This document shows, piece after piece, positions 45,662 to 53,010 of a stretch of DNA of 64,000 nucleotides (the stretch's first letter is position 1; every line of letters begins with the position of its first letter). The notes beneath the pieces were generated by a model, which saw nothing but the letters and a program-made list of their open reading frames with translations, made no database searches and was not told where the DNA came from. The position numbers were made by a program, and so were the translations under genes. This stretch comes from an uncultured Prevotellaceae bacterium (GTDB lineage: Bacteria; Bacteroidota; Bacteroidia; Bacteroidales; Bacteroidaceae): NCBI GenBank assembly GCA_900319225.1, contig ONNV01000008.1:1-64000 (forward strand), in the 5' to 3' direction.

Positions 45662-46733
45662 GATTATGACTTTGCTGGCCATGATGCTGGCAGTGGTCTC
45701 ATGCGAGAACTGGAAGGTTCAGATAGATACTCAGGTCCGTCGAGACGGATCCTGCATAAGGACGGTTACAGCAAACAAAGGATTCTGCCTGACTGAAGAT
45801 GAGGGCTGGGATCACACGGAGACAGTCACTCCGAAAGACTCTGCCAATGAGGACAATTATGTTGTCGTGGGATTTGACGAGAACAAGGAACCCATATTTG
45901 GACTGGACTCTACAAGGAAATATATAATAACGAGAGAGTTTGACCGTGTGGAGGATATGGGCTCATACCCGGCATTGAGGGCAAATGAGCAACCCGTCAC
46001 ATCGGCGGCATCACTGACCAAGAAGTTCAAGTGGTTCTATACGGACTATACCTTTACCGAGACGTTCAACGGTTGGGACAGCACCTTCAACATTCCCATT
46101 ACGGATTATATGAGCCGTGAGGAGGCCTCTTTCATGTGGTCCGGCTATCCTAATCTGATGGAAGGAATGACCGGTAATGAGATTGCCGAGGCCATTGACT
46201 CATATGAGGAGAAGGTTGAGATGTGGGAGTACGCCCTTGTCTGGGACATATGGTTCCAGTCCCTGGCAGAGTATTATGACTACATCAAGAATCCGCCCGT
46301 AGACCGTGAGACATTCCTCGCCATGCGTGACTCAATGGCCAGATATGCCTGGGATAAGGATGTTGAGCTGTTCCATGGACAGGAGAGGGGTGCATTCCGC
46401 GATTTCTTCAATACCGACACATATTTCAGTTCATTTGAAGGAAATGATGAACTGAATGAGGAACTTGATGCCCGTCAGGAGTATCTGATGAACCGTCTGG
46501 GTGCAGTGAGGTATCTGAAAGGTTCTTACACGCTCGGAATGCCCGGTAGTATCATCGATCCCGGACGCGGAGCGGTTGAGAATGGAGCGGTAGTCTACAA
46601 GTTTGACGGAGCGTGCCTTATCACGGGCGATTATGCCTTTACGGCAACATCCAGGGCTGCGAACGTGTGGGCGTTCCTGCTCTCGGGTTTAATACTGGTT
46701 GTGGCTGTAGGTAGCTTCTTTATAAAGCGCTAA
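45642..46733 (+). CDS. Lipoprotein with C-terminal membrane segment, unknown function
   Basis: A 363-residue protein. The signal peptide ends in a lipobox (LAVVSC, Cys about 21). The middle is rich in Glu, Trp and aromatic residues with no recognised domain. A hydrophobic segment near residues 340-360 (VWAFLLSGLILVVAVGSFFI) precedes a short KR end, so it would be held at both ends. It is the third gene of the ECF sigma operon and overlaps the anti-sigma-like gene. A sensor for or target of the sigma factor is an inference. Confidence 0.75.
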   Translation: MRVTSFKIMTLLAMMLAVVSCENWKVQIDTQVRRDGSCIRTVTANKGFCLTEDEGWDHTETVTPKDSANEDNYVVVGFDENKEPIFGLDSTRKYIITREFDRVEDMGSYPALRANEQPVTSAASLTKKFKWFYTDYTFTETFNGWDSTFNIPITDYMSREEASFMWSGYPNLMEGMTGNEIAEAIDSYEEKVEMWEYALVWDIWFQSLAEYYDYIKNPPVDRETFLAMRDSMARYAWDKDVELFHGQERGAFRDFFNTDTYFSSFEGNDELNEELDARQEYLMNRLGAVRYLKGSYTLGMPGSIIDPGRGAVENGAVVYKFDGACLITGDYAFTATSRAANVWAFLLSGLILVVAVGSFFIKR

Positions 46734-47131
46734 TCAGCGCGGCTCATAAGCAGCTTGCCGTGGCGGATGCCCTTGATTGATGTCATCTCATCGGCCAGTG
46801 CGGTAAGCAGACGGGCCTCACCCATGACGGTGCATACGTGCAGGCAGGTGCCCTCATTGATGTAGTGCTGCTGTGATGAAAGCACAAGATTCTGGTGGCG
46901 GATCTGTATATCCGATATGCGAGCGGATATATCGGTCCGCTGCTGGTCATATATGATGAATATGGTGCCGGCCACGATGTGGTTGCACTGCCACTTCTTC
47001 TCGGCCACGTTCTTCTCAACCAGAAACCGTATGGCCTGCGAACGGTTAGCGAAACCATCCTCCTTAACAAGTGAATCCAGCTGCTCCAGCAGCTCATCCT
47101 CAAGCGAAACTCCGAATCTCTTCAATGCCAT
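46730..47131 (-). CDS. NikR-like ribbon-helix-helix regulator with altered metal site
   Basis: A 133-residue protein. Residues 1-45 form a ribbon-helix-helix DNA-binding domain (KRFGVSLEDELLEQLDSLVKEDGFANRSQAIRFLV). The rest has the ACT-like fold of NikR (VAGTIFIIYDQQ, GEARLLTALADEMTSIKGIRHGKL). In NikR three His and one Cys bind nickel. By eye the His positions here are Ile, Gln and Tyr (DIQIRHQN, SSQQHYINEGTC), with only the Cys kept, so nickel sensing is doubtful. A -7 box (TAGATTTG, 47140-47147) ends 8 bases before the ATG. It converges on the lipoprotein gene with a 4-bp overlap. Confidence 0.85.
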   Translation of the reverse strand: MALKRFGVSLEDELLEQLDSLVKEDGFANRSQAIRFLVEKNVAEKKWQCNHIVAGTIFIIYDQQRTDISARISDIQIRHQNLVLSSQQHYINEGTCLHVCTVMGEARLLTALADEMTSIKGIRHGKLLMSRAD

Positions 47132-47139
47132 AGCACCTG

Positions 47140-47147
47140 CAAATCTA
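47140..47147 (-). promoter_or_regulatory. -7 box of the NikR-like gene
   Basis: TAGATTTG on the minus strand ends 8 bases before the ATG, leaving a leader of only a few bases. Confidence 0.5.
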
Positions 47148-47208
47148 ATAAAAATCCAATTTGCACAGTACTTTTAGGGGGGTATCTGTATCTTTTCCCT
47201 TTGCAGTA

Positions 47209-47400
47209 GCAGGACTATCAGTTTGGGGAGCGTCAGTGCAGTGGCGTTAAGCGCAGGGCCTTGGAGGATCCCGTTAAGAACGGCGCATGTTTGACGAACG
47301 TTGCACACCGTAGGTGGGCAAAAGGAGGAGTTCGACGTTTAGGGTCCGGAAAGGTCCGGAGTAGCCACGGAACGTCGTCTCTCCAAACTGATAGTCCTGC
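47209..47400. ncRNA. Candidate structured RNA element, copy 2
   Basis: A 192-bp homologue of 17380-17570. Fully or nearly identical blocks: GGCGTTAAGCG, GGAGGATCCCGTTAAGAACG, GTTTAGGGTCCG and GGAGTAGCCA. The closing 22-base ends (47209-47230 and 47379-47400) differ from copy 1 at several places, but mostly as pairs (for example AUCAGUUUG with CAAACUGAU). The inner hairpin is CACC-GUA-GGUG where copy 1 has CCCC-GAA-GGGG. A TATCTTTT box at 47190-47197 could start transcription at about the first base. The element sits between the NikR-like gene and the cobalamin riboswitch. Confidence 0.65.
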
Positions 47401-47535
47401 GTTGTTTCCGATACAGATACCCCCTGAAAGTACTCCAAAAACGCCTGTTGAAAACTTCTCTTTTAGAAGGCGCCGGAAGTTATTAACAACCCGTATCAAC
47501 TTATCTTTTTTATAATATCTTTGCTCACGTCATTG

Positions 47536-47701
47536 GTTTCCATAGGGGTGGCACCCTGACTGGGATAATTTGGAATCCGGTGTAAGTCCGGGACAGTACC
47601 TGCTGCTGTAAATCCCTAATTATAAGTCCGATGCACTCTCTGCCACTGGCCTGACAGGCTGGGAAGGCGTACCGGACGGGATGAGTCAGAAGACCTGCCA
47701 A
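47536..47701 (+). promoter_or_regulatory. Cobalamin (B12) riboswitch of nrdDG
   Basis: Hallmarks of the B12 riboswitch are present in order: GAATCCGGTGTAAGTCCGGGAC with CAGTACCTGC (47573-47604), the B12 box GCCACTGG (47642-47649), CTGGGAAGGCG and the closing GATGAGTCAGAAGACCTGCC. It ends ~60 bases before the nrdD ATG; the stretch between (for example 47716-47741) can pair and could provide translational or transcriptional control. Binding of cobalamin is expected to switch off this B12-independent reductase, implying a B12-dependent class II enzyme elsewhere in the genome. Confidence 0.93.
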
Positions 47702-47759
47702 TGATGATGGATTACTGCACCTTGCAGGAGTACGAGGACGGGATAACATTTATTCTTTT

Positions 47760-49841
47760 ATGGAGACATATATAGTTAAACGTGATGGTAAACACGAGGT
47801 GTTTGCCATAGACAAGATTAAGGCTGCTATTGCCAAATCATTCCTTGCATCGGGAGCGTTTGCAACCGAGGAGGTTATGACCGGTATCCTGAGCCATCTG
47901 AACATTCAGAGCGGCATCAGCGTGGAGGAGATCCAGAACCAGGTCGAGGTGGCACTTATGGCCGAGGGCTATTATCAGGTTGCCAAGACGTACATGCTGT
48001 ACCGCAACCGTCACGCTGAGGACCGTGAGACTAAATCCAAGCTGGAATTCCTCATGGGCTATTGTCAGGCTGCCAATGCCGCCGAGGGCAGTAAGTTTGA
48101 CGCAAACGCCAATGTGGAGAACAAGAACATCGCAACTCTGATAGGTGAGTTGCCTAAGAAGGGCTTTATCCGTCTGAACCGTCGTCTGCTTTGCGACCGC
48201 ATCCGCCAGATGTTCGGTAAGGAGGTCGCAGACAAGTACATCAGCCTGCTGCATCAGCATTTCATCTACAAGAATGATGAGACCAACCTGGCTAACTACT
48301 GCGCCAGCATAACCATGTATCCGTGGCTGCTGGGTGGTACCAAGTCAATAGGCGGTAACGCTACACAGCCTACCAACCTCAAGTCATTCTGCGGTGGTTT
48401 CATCAACATGGTGTTTATGGTATCATCCATGCTGTCAGGTGCATGCGCTACACCTGAGTTCCTCATGTACATGAACTACTTCATTGAGAAGGAGTACGGT
48501 GAGGACTACTACAAGCGTGCCGATGAGGTTGTAGACCTGAGCCTTAAGAAACGTACCATTGACAAGATAATTACAGACTGCTTCCAGCAGGTGGTTTACT
48601 CCATCAACCAGCCTACCGGTGCACGTAACTTCCAGTCAGTATTCTGGAATATCAGCTACTATGACCGTTTCTACTTTGAGTCACTGTTCGGTGAGTTCCG
48701 TTTCCCCGACGGCGAGAAGCCTCATTGGGATTCTCTCTCATGGCTGCAGAAGCGTTTCATGAAGTGGTTCAACCAGGAGCGTCTGCGCTGCGTGCTCACA
48801 TTCCCGGTAGAGACCATGGCTCTGCTTACCGAGAACGGAGACGTTAAGGATAAGGAGTACGGAGACTTTACCGCAGAGATGTATGCCGAGGGTCACTCAT
48901 TCTTTACCTATGTAAGTGACAACGCTGACTCTCTGTCAAGCTGCTGCCGTCTCAGGAATGAGATTACCGATAACGGATTCTCATACACTCTGGGTGCAGG
49001 TGGCGTGAGCACCGGTTCCAAGAGCGTGCTTACCATCAACCTGAACCGCTGCGTACAGTACGCACAGCGTATGGGTATACCTTATCAGAATTATATTGAG
49101 GATGTAGTTGACCTTATGCATAAGGTACAGCTGGCATATAACGAGAACCTTAAGGAGCTCCAGAAGAAGGGCATGCTGCCTCTGTTTGATTCAGGCTACA
49201 TCAACATCGGCCGTCAGTATCTGACTATCGGTGTAAACGGTCTGGTTGAGAGCGCCGAGTTCCTGGGTATCGAGATCAGTGACAACCCGCGTTACACTGA
49301 GTATGTGCAGACCGTTCTGGGTATAGTTGAGAAACTGAACAAGAAGTACCGCTCCAAGGGCGTCATGTTCAACTGTGAGATGATTCCGGCCGAGAACGTT
49401 GGTGTCAAGAACGCCAAGTGGGATAAGGAGGACGGCTATGTTGTACCGCGTGACTGCTACAACAGCTACTTCTATAAGGTGGAGGATACCACACTGAACG
49501 TAATTGACCGTTTCCGTCTGCACGGTGTCAAGTACATTGAGCACCTGACCGGTGGATCTGCACTGCACTGCAATCTTGAGGAGCATCTGTCAAAGGCCCA
49601 GTACCGCCAGCTGCTCAAGGTGGCTGCACAGGAGGGTTGCAACTACTTTACGTTCAACATCCCCAACACCATCTGCAACGACTGCGGAACCATTGACAAG
49701 CGTTATCTTAAGGAGTGCCCGCACTGCCATTCAACCAACGTGGATTATCTGACACGTATCATCGGTTACATGAAGCGCGTGAGCAACTTCTCTGCCGCCC
49801 GTCAGGTTGAGGCATCAAAGCGTTATTACGCTACTCTGTAA
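47760..49841 (+). CDS. nrdD: Anaerobic (class III) ribonucleoside-triphosphate reductase
   Basis: A 693-residue glycyl-radical enzyme. The N-terminal ATP-cone region (VKRDGKHEVFAIDKIKAAIAKSF) binds the allosteric nucleotide. The C terminus has the zinc cysteines CNDC (about 641-644) and CPHC (about 655-658) followed by the glycyl-radical motif RIIGYM (Gly about 668). It makes dNTPs without oxygen, which fits a strict anaerobe. A cobalamin riboswitch precedes it and the activase gene follows with no gap. Confidence 0.96.
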   Translation: METYIVKRDGKHEVFAIDKIKAAIAKSFLASGAFATEEVMTGILSHLNIQSGISVEEIQNQVEVALMAEGYYQVAKTYMLYRNRHAEDRETKSKLEFLMGYCQAANAAEGSKFDANANVENKNIATLIGELPKKGFIRLNRRLLCDRIRQMFGKEVADKYISLLHQHFIYKNDETNLANYCASITMYPWLLGGTKSIGGNATQPTNLKSFCGGFINMVFMVSSMLSGACATPEFLMYMNYFIEKEYGEDYYKRADEVVDLSLKKRTIDKIITDCFQQVVYSINQPTGARNFQSVFWNISYYDRFYFESLFGEFRFPDGEKPHWDSLSWLQKRFMKWFNQERLRCVLTFPVETMALLTENGDVKDKEYGDFTAEMYAEGHSFFTYVSDNADSLSSCCRLRNEITDNGFSYTLGAGGVSTGSKSVLTINLNRCVQYAQRMGIPYQNYIEDVVDLMHKVQLAYNENLKELQKKGMLPLFDSGYINIGRQYLTIGVNGLVESAEFLGIEISDNPRYTEYVQTVLGIVEKLNKKYRSKGVMFNCEMIPAENVGVKNAKWDKEDGYVVPRDCYNSYFYKVEDTTLNVIDRFRLHGVKYIEHLTGGSALHCNLEEHLSKAQYRQLLKVAAQEGCNYFTFNIPNTICNDCGTIDKRYLKECPHCHSTNVDYLTRIIGYMKRVSNFSAARQVEASKRYYATL

Positions 49842-50306
49842 ATGAAGATTGCGTCATATGACATAGTTTTCCAGGATGTTCCGGGAGAGGTTACGCTATC
49901 GCTTAACCTCTCCCAATGTCCTAATTGCTGCAAGGGGTGCCACAGCCCCCAGTTGCAGGAGGATATAGGTTACCCTCTTGATGACAGCATGCTGGACGGA
50001 CTGCTGGAGCGCTATGGCCGTGATGTTACCTGTGTATGCTTTATGGGCGGTGACCGTGAACCGCAGGAGGTGATGCGTCTGGCTGATCGTGTCCATGCCG
50101 CAGGTCTTAAGACCGCCTGGTACTCAGGCAGGCAGGAGCTTCCTGACTGTTTCCGTAAGGAGTCACTTGATTATGTCAAGGTGGGCCCGTACATAGAGAG
50201 TAGGGGGCCGTTGCCCAATCCCGGTACAAACCAGCGGATGTACAGGATAGATAATGATGAGATGATTGATATCACGGCAAGTTTCAGAAAAAAAGGAGTA
50301 GGTTGA
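49842..50306 (+). CDS. nrdG: Anaerobic ribonucleotide reductase activating protein
   Basis: A 154-residue radical-SAM activase. SQCPNCCKGCHSP carries the CxxxCxxC iron-sulfur motif (Cys26, 30, 33). GGDREP is the SAM-binding GGE-like motif with Asp in place of Glu. It installs the glycyl radical in NrdD, encoded immediately upstream (ATG directly after the stop). The last five codons (KKGVG) lie inside the terminator hairpin shared with the convergent gene. Confidence 0.94.
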   Translation: MKIASYDIVFQDVPGEVTLSLNLSQCPNCCKGCHSPQLQEDIGYPLDDSMLDGLLERYGRDVTCVCFMGGDREPQEVMRLADRVHAAGLKTAWYSGRQELPDCFRKESLDYVKVGPYIESRGPLPNPGTNQRMYRIDNDEMIDITASFRKKGVG

Positions 50307-50321
50307 CCTACTCCTTTTTTT
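50289..50321. terminator. Bidirectional terminator embedded in two stop-codon regions
   Basis: GGAGTAGG/CCTACTCC (50295-50314) with a TTGA loop is flanked by A7-8 on the left and T7 on the right, so it terminates in both directions. The hairpin contains the final codons and stops of nrdG (ends 50306) and of the Spy-like gene (ends 50308). Confidence 0.85.
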
Positions 50322-51042
50322 GCTCGGGCCAGTTGAACTGCGGCTGCATGGGCCGTTGCCCTCCTTGTTGAAATTGCTGACCTTGTTGGAACTGGTGGCC
50401 GCGGGATTGTTGTATATCCTTCAGGATTTGGCTGTTGAACTGCTCCTCGGCATTCTGGACCTTAAGGATCTTGGATGCGGGGAGGATCTGCTTGAATTTT
50501 TGCAGATACTCTTTTTCAAGCTCTGCTATCTTGATATTGGTCTCGGCCATTGAGTCAATAGCCTTGAGACTCTGGTCCTCGGTAGCCTGAGCGCCTGCAG
50601 CCTCACGCATGATGCGGCGCATCTCACGGTTCAGCTCACGCTTTTTCTGCTGCAGCTCATTGTATACGGGGAAGAAAGCCTTTGCCTCATCCTCTGTAAG
50701 GCCTGCTTTCTCTGTAAAGAAGGCTTTCTGCTGGTTCCAGTACTCGGTGGGTGAGAACTGTGCTATGCGATTGGGCGCCTGCTGTTGCTGGGATTGCTGC
50801 ATGCGGTTCTGGCGTGGCCATACCTGTCTGGGCTGTTGCTGGTTGCCGAACTGCTGGTTACCGAACTGGTTGTTGCCCCATTGTCCGTTACCCCACTGTC
50901 CGTTACCCCACTGTCCGTTACCCCACTGCCCGATACGGGGCTGTCCGTTTCCGGGCTGCGAGTTTGCAGGCTGCTGATTCTGACCGGATACTGATACGAC
51001 GGCCAGCATACAGCATAAAAGCAGTATGAAGGTTTTTCTCAT
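50308..51042 (-). CDS. Spy/CpxP-like periplasmic protein with Gly-Asn-Gln repeats
   Basis: A 244-residue protein. Signal peptide MRKTFILLLCCMLAVVSVSG; then a low-complexity region (about 20-80) with repeats GNGQWGNGQWG and FGNQQ; then a helical domain (about 90-215, LTEDEAKAFFPVYNELQQKKRELNREMRRIM) reminiscent of Spy/CpxP-type proteins; then a Gln-rich tail. The repeats come from tandem 15-bp units at 50885-50929. The ATG at 51042 is used; the longer frame begins with TTG inside the previous gene's stop. It is last in the operon RNase Z-sigma-membrane protein-this gene, so it may be the stress target of the sigma factor. Confidence 0.78.
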   Translation of the reverse strand: MRKTFILLLCCMLAVVSVSGQNQQPANSQPGNGQPRIGQWGNGQWGNGQWGNGQWGNNQFGNQQFGNQQQPRQVWPRQNRMQQSQQQQAPNRIAQFSPTEYWNQQKAFFTEKAGLTEDEAKAFFPVYNELQQKKRELNREMRRIMREAAGAQATEDQSLKAIDSMAETNIKIAELEKEYLQKFKQILPASKILKVQNAEEQFNSQILKDIQQSRGHQFQQGQQFQQGGQRPMQPQFNWPEQKKE

Positions 51043-51047
51043 AACGG

Positions 51048-51419
51048 TCAATTTGATTCTACAAGTGTGTAATAGAGAGTGCAGTCATCAATCATGGCTG
51101 TCTCCAGGAATGAGTCAATGTACTCATCGGAGTAGATGGTGGTCTCCTGGGTCTGCGCCATGCCTGCCTGGTTGTTTGTTGAACTGATACCTACGGCAGC
51201 CTTGATGCAGAAGAATATGCCGGCAAATGCGGCGGCACTATAGAGATAGGGTCTGATACGCATCCACGGCGTAACCACTATACTTGTGGAGTATAGCGGC
51301 TCCTGCTCCGGGAGTGCAGCCATAATGTTCTGGGTAAGGTTCTCAAAGTAACCTTCCGGAACAGAGAATGGCCTGCGGGGCTCACGCTCGTCGATTTTGT
51401 ATTTAACTTCCTTGTTCAT
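51048..51419 (-). CDS. Single-pass membrane protein, putative anti-sigma factor
   Basis: A 123-residue protein. The N-terminal part (RRPFSVPEGYFENLTQNIMAALPE, about 15-38) is a pattern often seen in small Bacteroidota proteins encoded after ECF sigma genes. One membrane segment lies near 55-78 (PYLYSAAAFAGIFFCIKAAVGI), followed by an acidic outer part. Anti-sigma function is inferred from position (31 bp after the sigma gene) and topology; no zinc motif is visible. Confidence 0.72.
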   Translation of the reverse strand: MNKEVKYKIDEREPRRPFSVPEGYFENLTQNIMAALPEQEPLYSTSIVVTPWMRIRPYLYSAAAFAGIFFCIKAAVGISSTNNQAGMAQTQETTIYSDEYIDSFLETAMIDDCTLYYTLVESN

Positions 51420-51450
51420 CGTTGTTTGGACTGGTTTTCAGTTAAATGGT

Positions 51451-52014
51451 TTAATCTATATTGTTGAAATACTCTTCAATTTTCTTTACAGCTATATGAA
51501 ATGAGGCCTTGAGAGCTCCTACGCTGGTTCCCAGGAGTTCAGAAATTTCCTCATATTTCATCTCATTGAAATACTTCATGTTGAATACCATGCGCTGCTT
51601 TTCGGGCAGGGTGGCGATGGCTTCCTGCAGTTGGCGCTCGGTAAGGTCTCCGTCAAAATAGGGGTCGCTCTCCAGACGCTCGGCTATGCTCATCTCACCC
51701 TCCTCATCGGTCTCAATGGGGACGGTGTTCTTTTGCTTGTTGAGGAATGTCAACGTCTCATTTATGGCTATGCGGTAGAGCCATGTGGAGATTCTGGAGT
51801 ATCCCATGAACGAGTCCAGGTTTGTCCAGGCTTTTATGAATGTGTTCTGGAGAATGTCATTGGCGTCATCATGTGACAGCACCATATGACGTATCTGCCA
51901 GTACAGCTGCTCGCTGAAATTGCGTACTATTGACTCAAATGCACGACGGCGCGAGATGTCATCCTCATGGAGCATCTCCAGAATACGCTTCTCATCATAC
52001 GCCATCATCGCCAT
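51451..52014 (-). CDS. ECF-family RNA polymerase sigma factor
   Basis: A 187-residue sigma factor. Region 2 is AFESIVRNFSEQLYWQIRHMVLSHDDANDILQNTFIKAWTNLDSF; region 4 is LPEKQRMVFNMKYFNEMKYEEISELLGTSVGALKASFHIAVKKIEEYF. It starts 3 bp after the RNase Z stop and is followed by the anti-sigma-like and Spy-like genes. An envelope-stress circuit is a reasonable inference from that order. It is not closely similar to the sigma factor at 44719. Confidence 0.92.
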   Translation of the reverse strand: MAMMAYDEKRILEMLHEDDISRRRAFESIVRNFSEQLYWQIRHMVLSHDDANDILQNTFIKAWTNLDSFMGYSRISTWLYRIAINETLTFLNKQKNTVPIETDEEGEMSIAERLESDPYFDGDLTERQLQEAIATLPEKQRMVFNMKYFNEMKYEEISELLGTSVGALKASFHIAVKKIEEYFNNID

Positions 52015-52017
52015 AGG

Positions 52018-52932
52018 TCAGATAGATACGGTTAGGTTCTCCTTGGCCAGGAGAGTGTTGCTGAATATCTGGCAGGCCTCATCCAGAAGTATGGTCTCAT
52101 CCGGGTAACGGGCGGAGAAATGACCCAGCATGAGGCGGGCTGCTCCGGCATCGAGCGCGGTGCGGGCGGCGTCAGTTGCGGTGCTGTGGAAATGCTTCTT
52201 GGCGCGGTCGGCATCACAGGCTGCATAGGTGCAGTCATGATAGATCAGGTCGGCACCTTTTATAATAGGTACCATCTTGGGATTGTATGCGGTGTCGCAG
52301 CAGTATGCGTAGCTGCGTACCGGACCGGCCGGGGTGGTGAGGCGGTCATGAGGGATGACCTCTCCCTGTGCGGTGATGAAATCACCTCCCTCCTTGATAC
52401 GGGCGTAATCCCACTGGGGAACTCCGTAGAAATCAGCTGCGGCACGGTCCAGATGATCGGCCGTGGGATTCTCTCGGAACAGGAATCCGGCGCATGGCAC
52501 ACGGTGCTTGAGCGGGATGGTGGTAACAGTGAGTGAACGGTCCTGATAAATCTGGGCCGATAGGGCCGGATCAAACCCCTGGAACTCAACCTGGAACTCC
52601 AGGTCACGGCAGTAGAAATCCATCTCCTGCTGCAGCATCGGTTCCAGCTCCGCGGGCGCGTGTATATAAAGAGGTGCGGTACGGCCCAAGAGTCCGAATG
52701 ATGAGATCATGCCCAGCAGCCCGAAACAGTGGTCTCCGTGCAGGTGTGATATGAATATGTGGTTGATGCGTGCAAAAGCCACACGTGAGCGGCGCAGCTG
52801 AATCTGCGTGCCCTCGCCGCAGTCAACCATGAAGAGTTTTCCGCGTATGTCAACTACCTGCGAAGATGTGTAGTGCTTGGGGCTGGGGGTGGCGGAGCCA
52901 CATCCCAATATGGTGATCTCAAACTTTTCCAT
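52018..52932 (-). CDS. rnz: Ribonuclease Z (tRNA 3' endonuclease)
   Basis: A 304-residue metallo-beta-lactamase-fold RNase. FISHLHGDHCFGL holds the HxHxDH zinc motif; further ligands are the His in LKHRVPCAGF, Asp in YCCDTAYNP, and His in LMLGHFSARY. It trims tRNA 3' trailers, relevant here because the one tRNA in the window does not encode CCA. The start at 52932 (MEKFEITILGCGSATP) is the conserved N terminus; the longer frame overlaps the upstream terminator region. Confidence 0.95.
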   Translation of the reverse strand: MEKFEITILGCGSATPSPKHYTSSQVVDIRGKLFMVDCGEGTQIQLRRSRVAFARINHIFISHLHGDHCFGLLGMISSFGLLGRTAPLYIHAPAELEPMLQQEMDFYCRDLEFQVEFQGFDPALSAQIYQDRSLTVTTIPLKHRVPCAGFLFRENPTADHLDRAAADFYGVPQWDYARIKEGGDFITAQGEVIPHDRLTTPAGPVRSYAYCCDTAYNPKMVPIIKGADLIYHDCTYAACDADRAKKHFHSTATDAARTALDAGAARLMLGHFSARYPDETILLDEACQIFSNTLLAKENLTVSI

Positions 52933-52952
52933 ATCTGCGGGTGTAAAAGTAC

Positions 52953-52983
52953 AAAAAAAGGACCGCACACACGTGCGGTCCCT
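52953..52983 (-). terminator. Intrinsic terminator of rpsA
   Basis: On the minus strand GGGACCGCAC/GTGCGGTCC is followed by seven T. It lies between the rpsA stop and the rnz start. Confidence 0.85.
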
Positions 52984-53010
52984 TTATTAAATAATGTGAT
53001 AATCCGTAGA

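Noticed and set aside
47233-47515. Open frames of 84-88 residues across the structured element
   Set aside because: The frames are not kept in the copy at 17380, where divergence follows base pairing rather than codons.
50885-50929. Possible CRISPR-like array
   Set aside because: The 15-bp units have no unique spacers and are in frame within a coding sequence.
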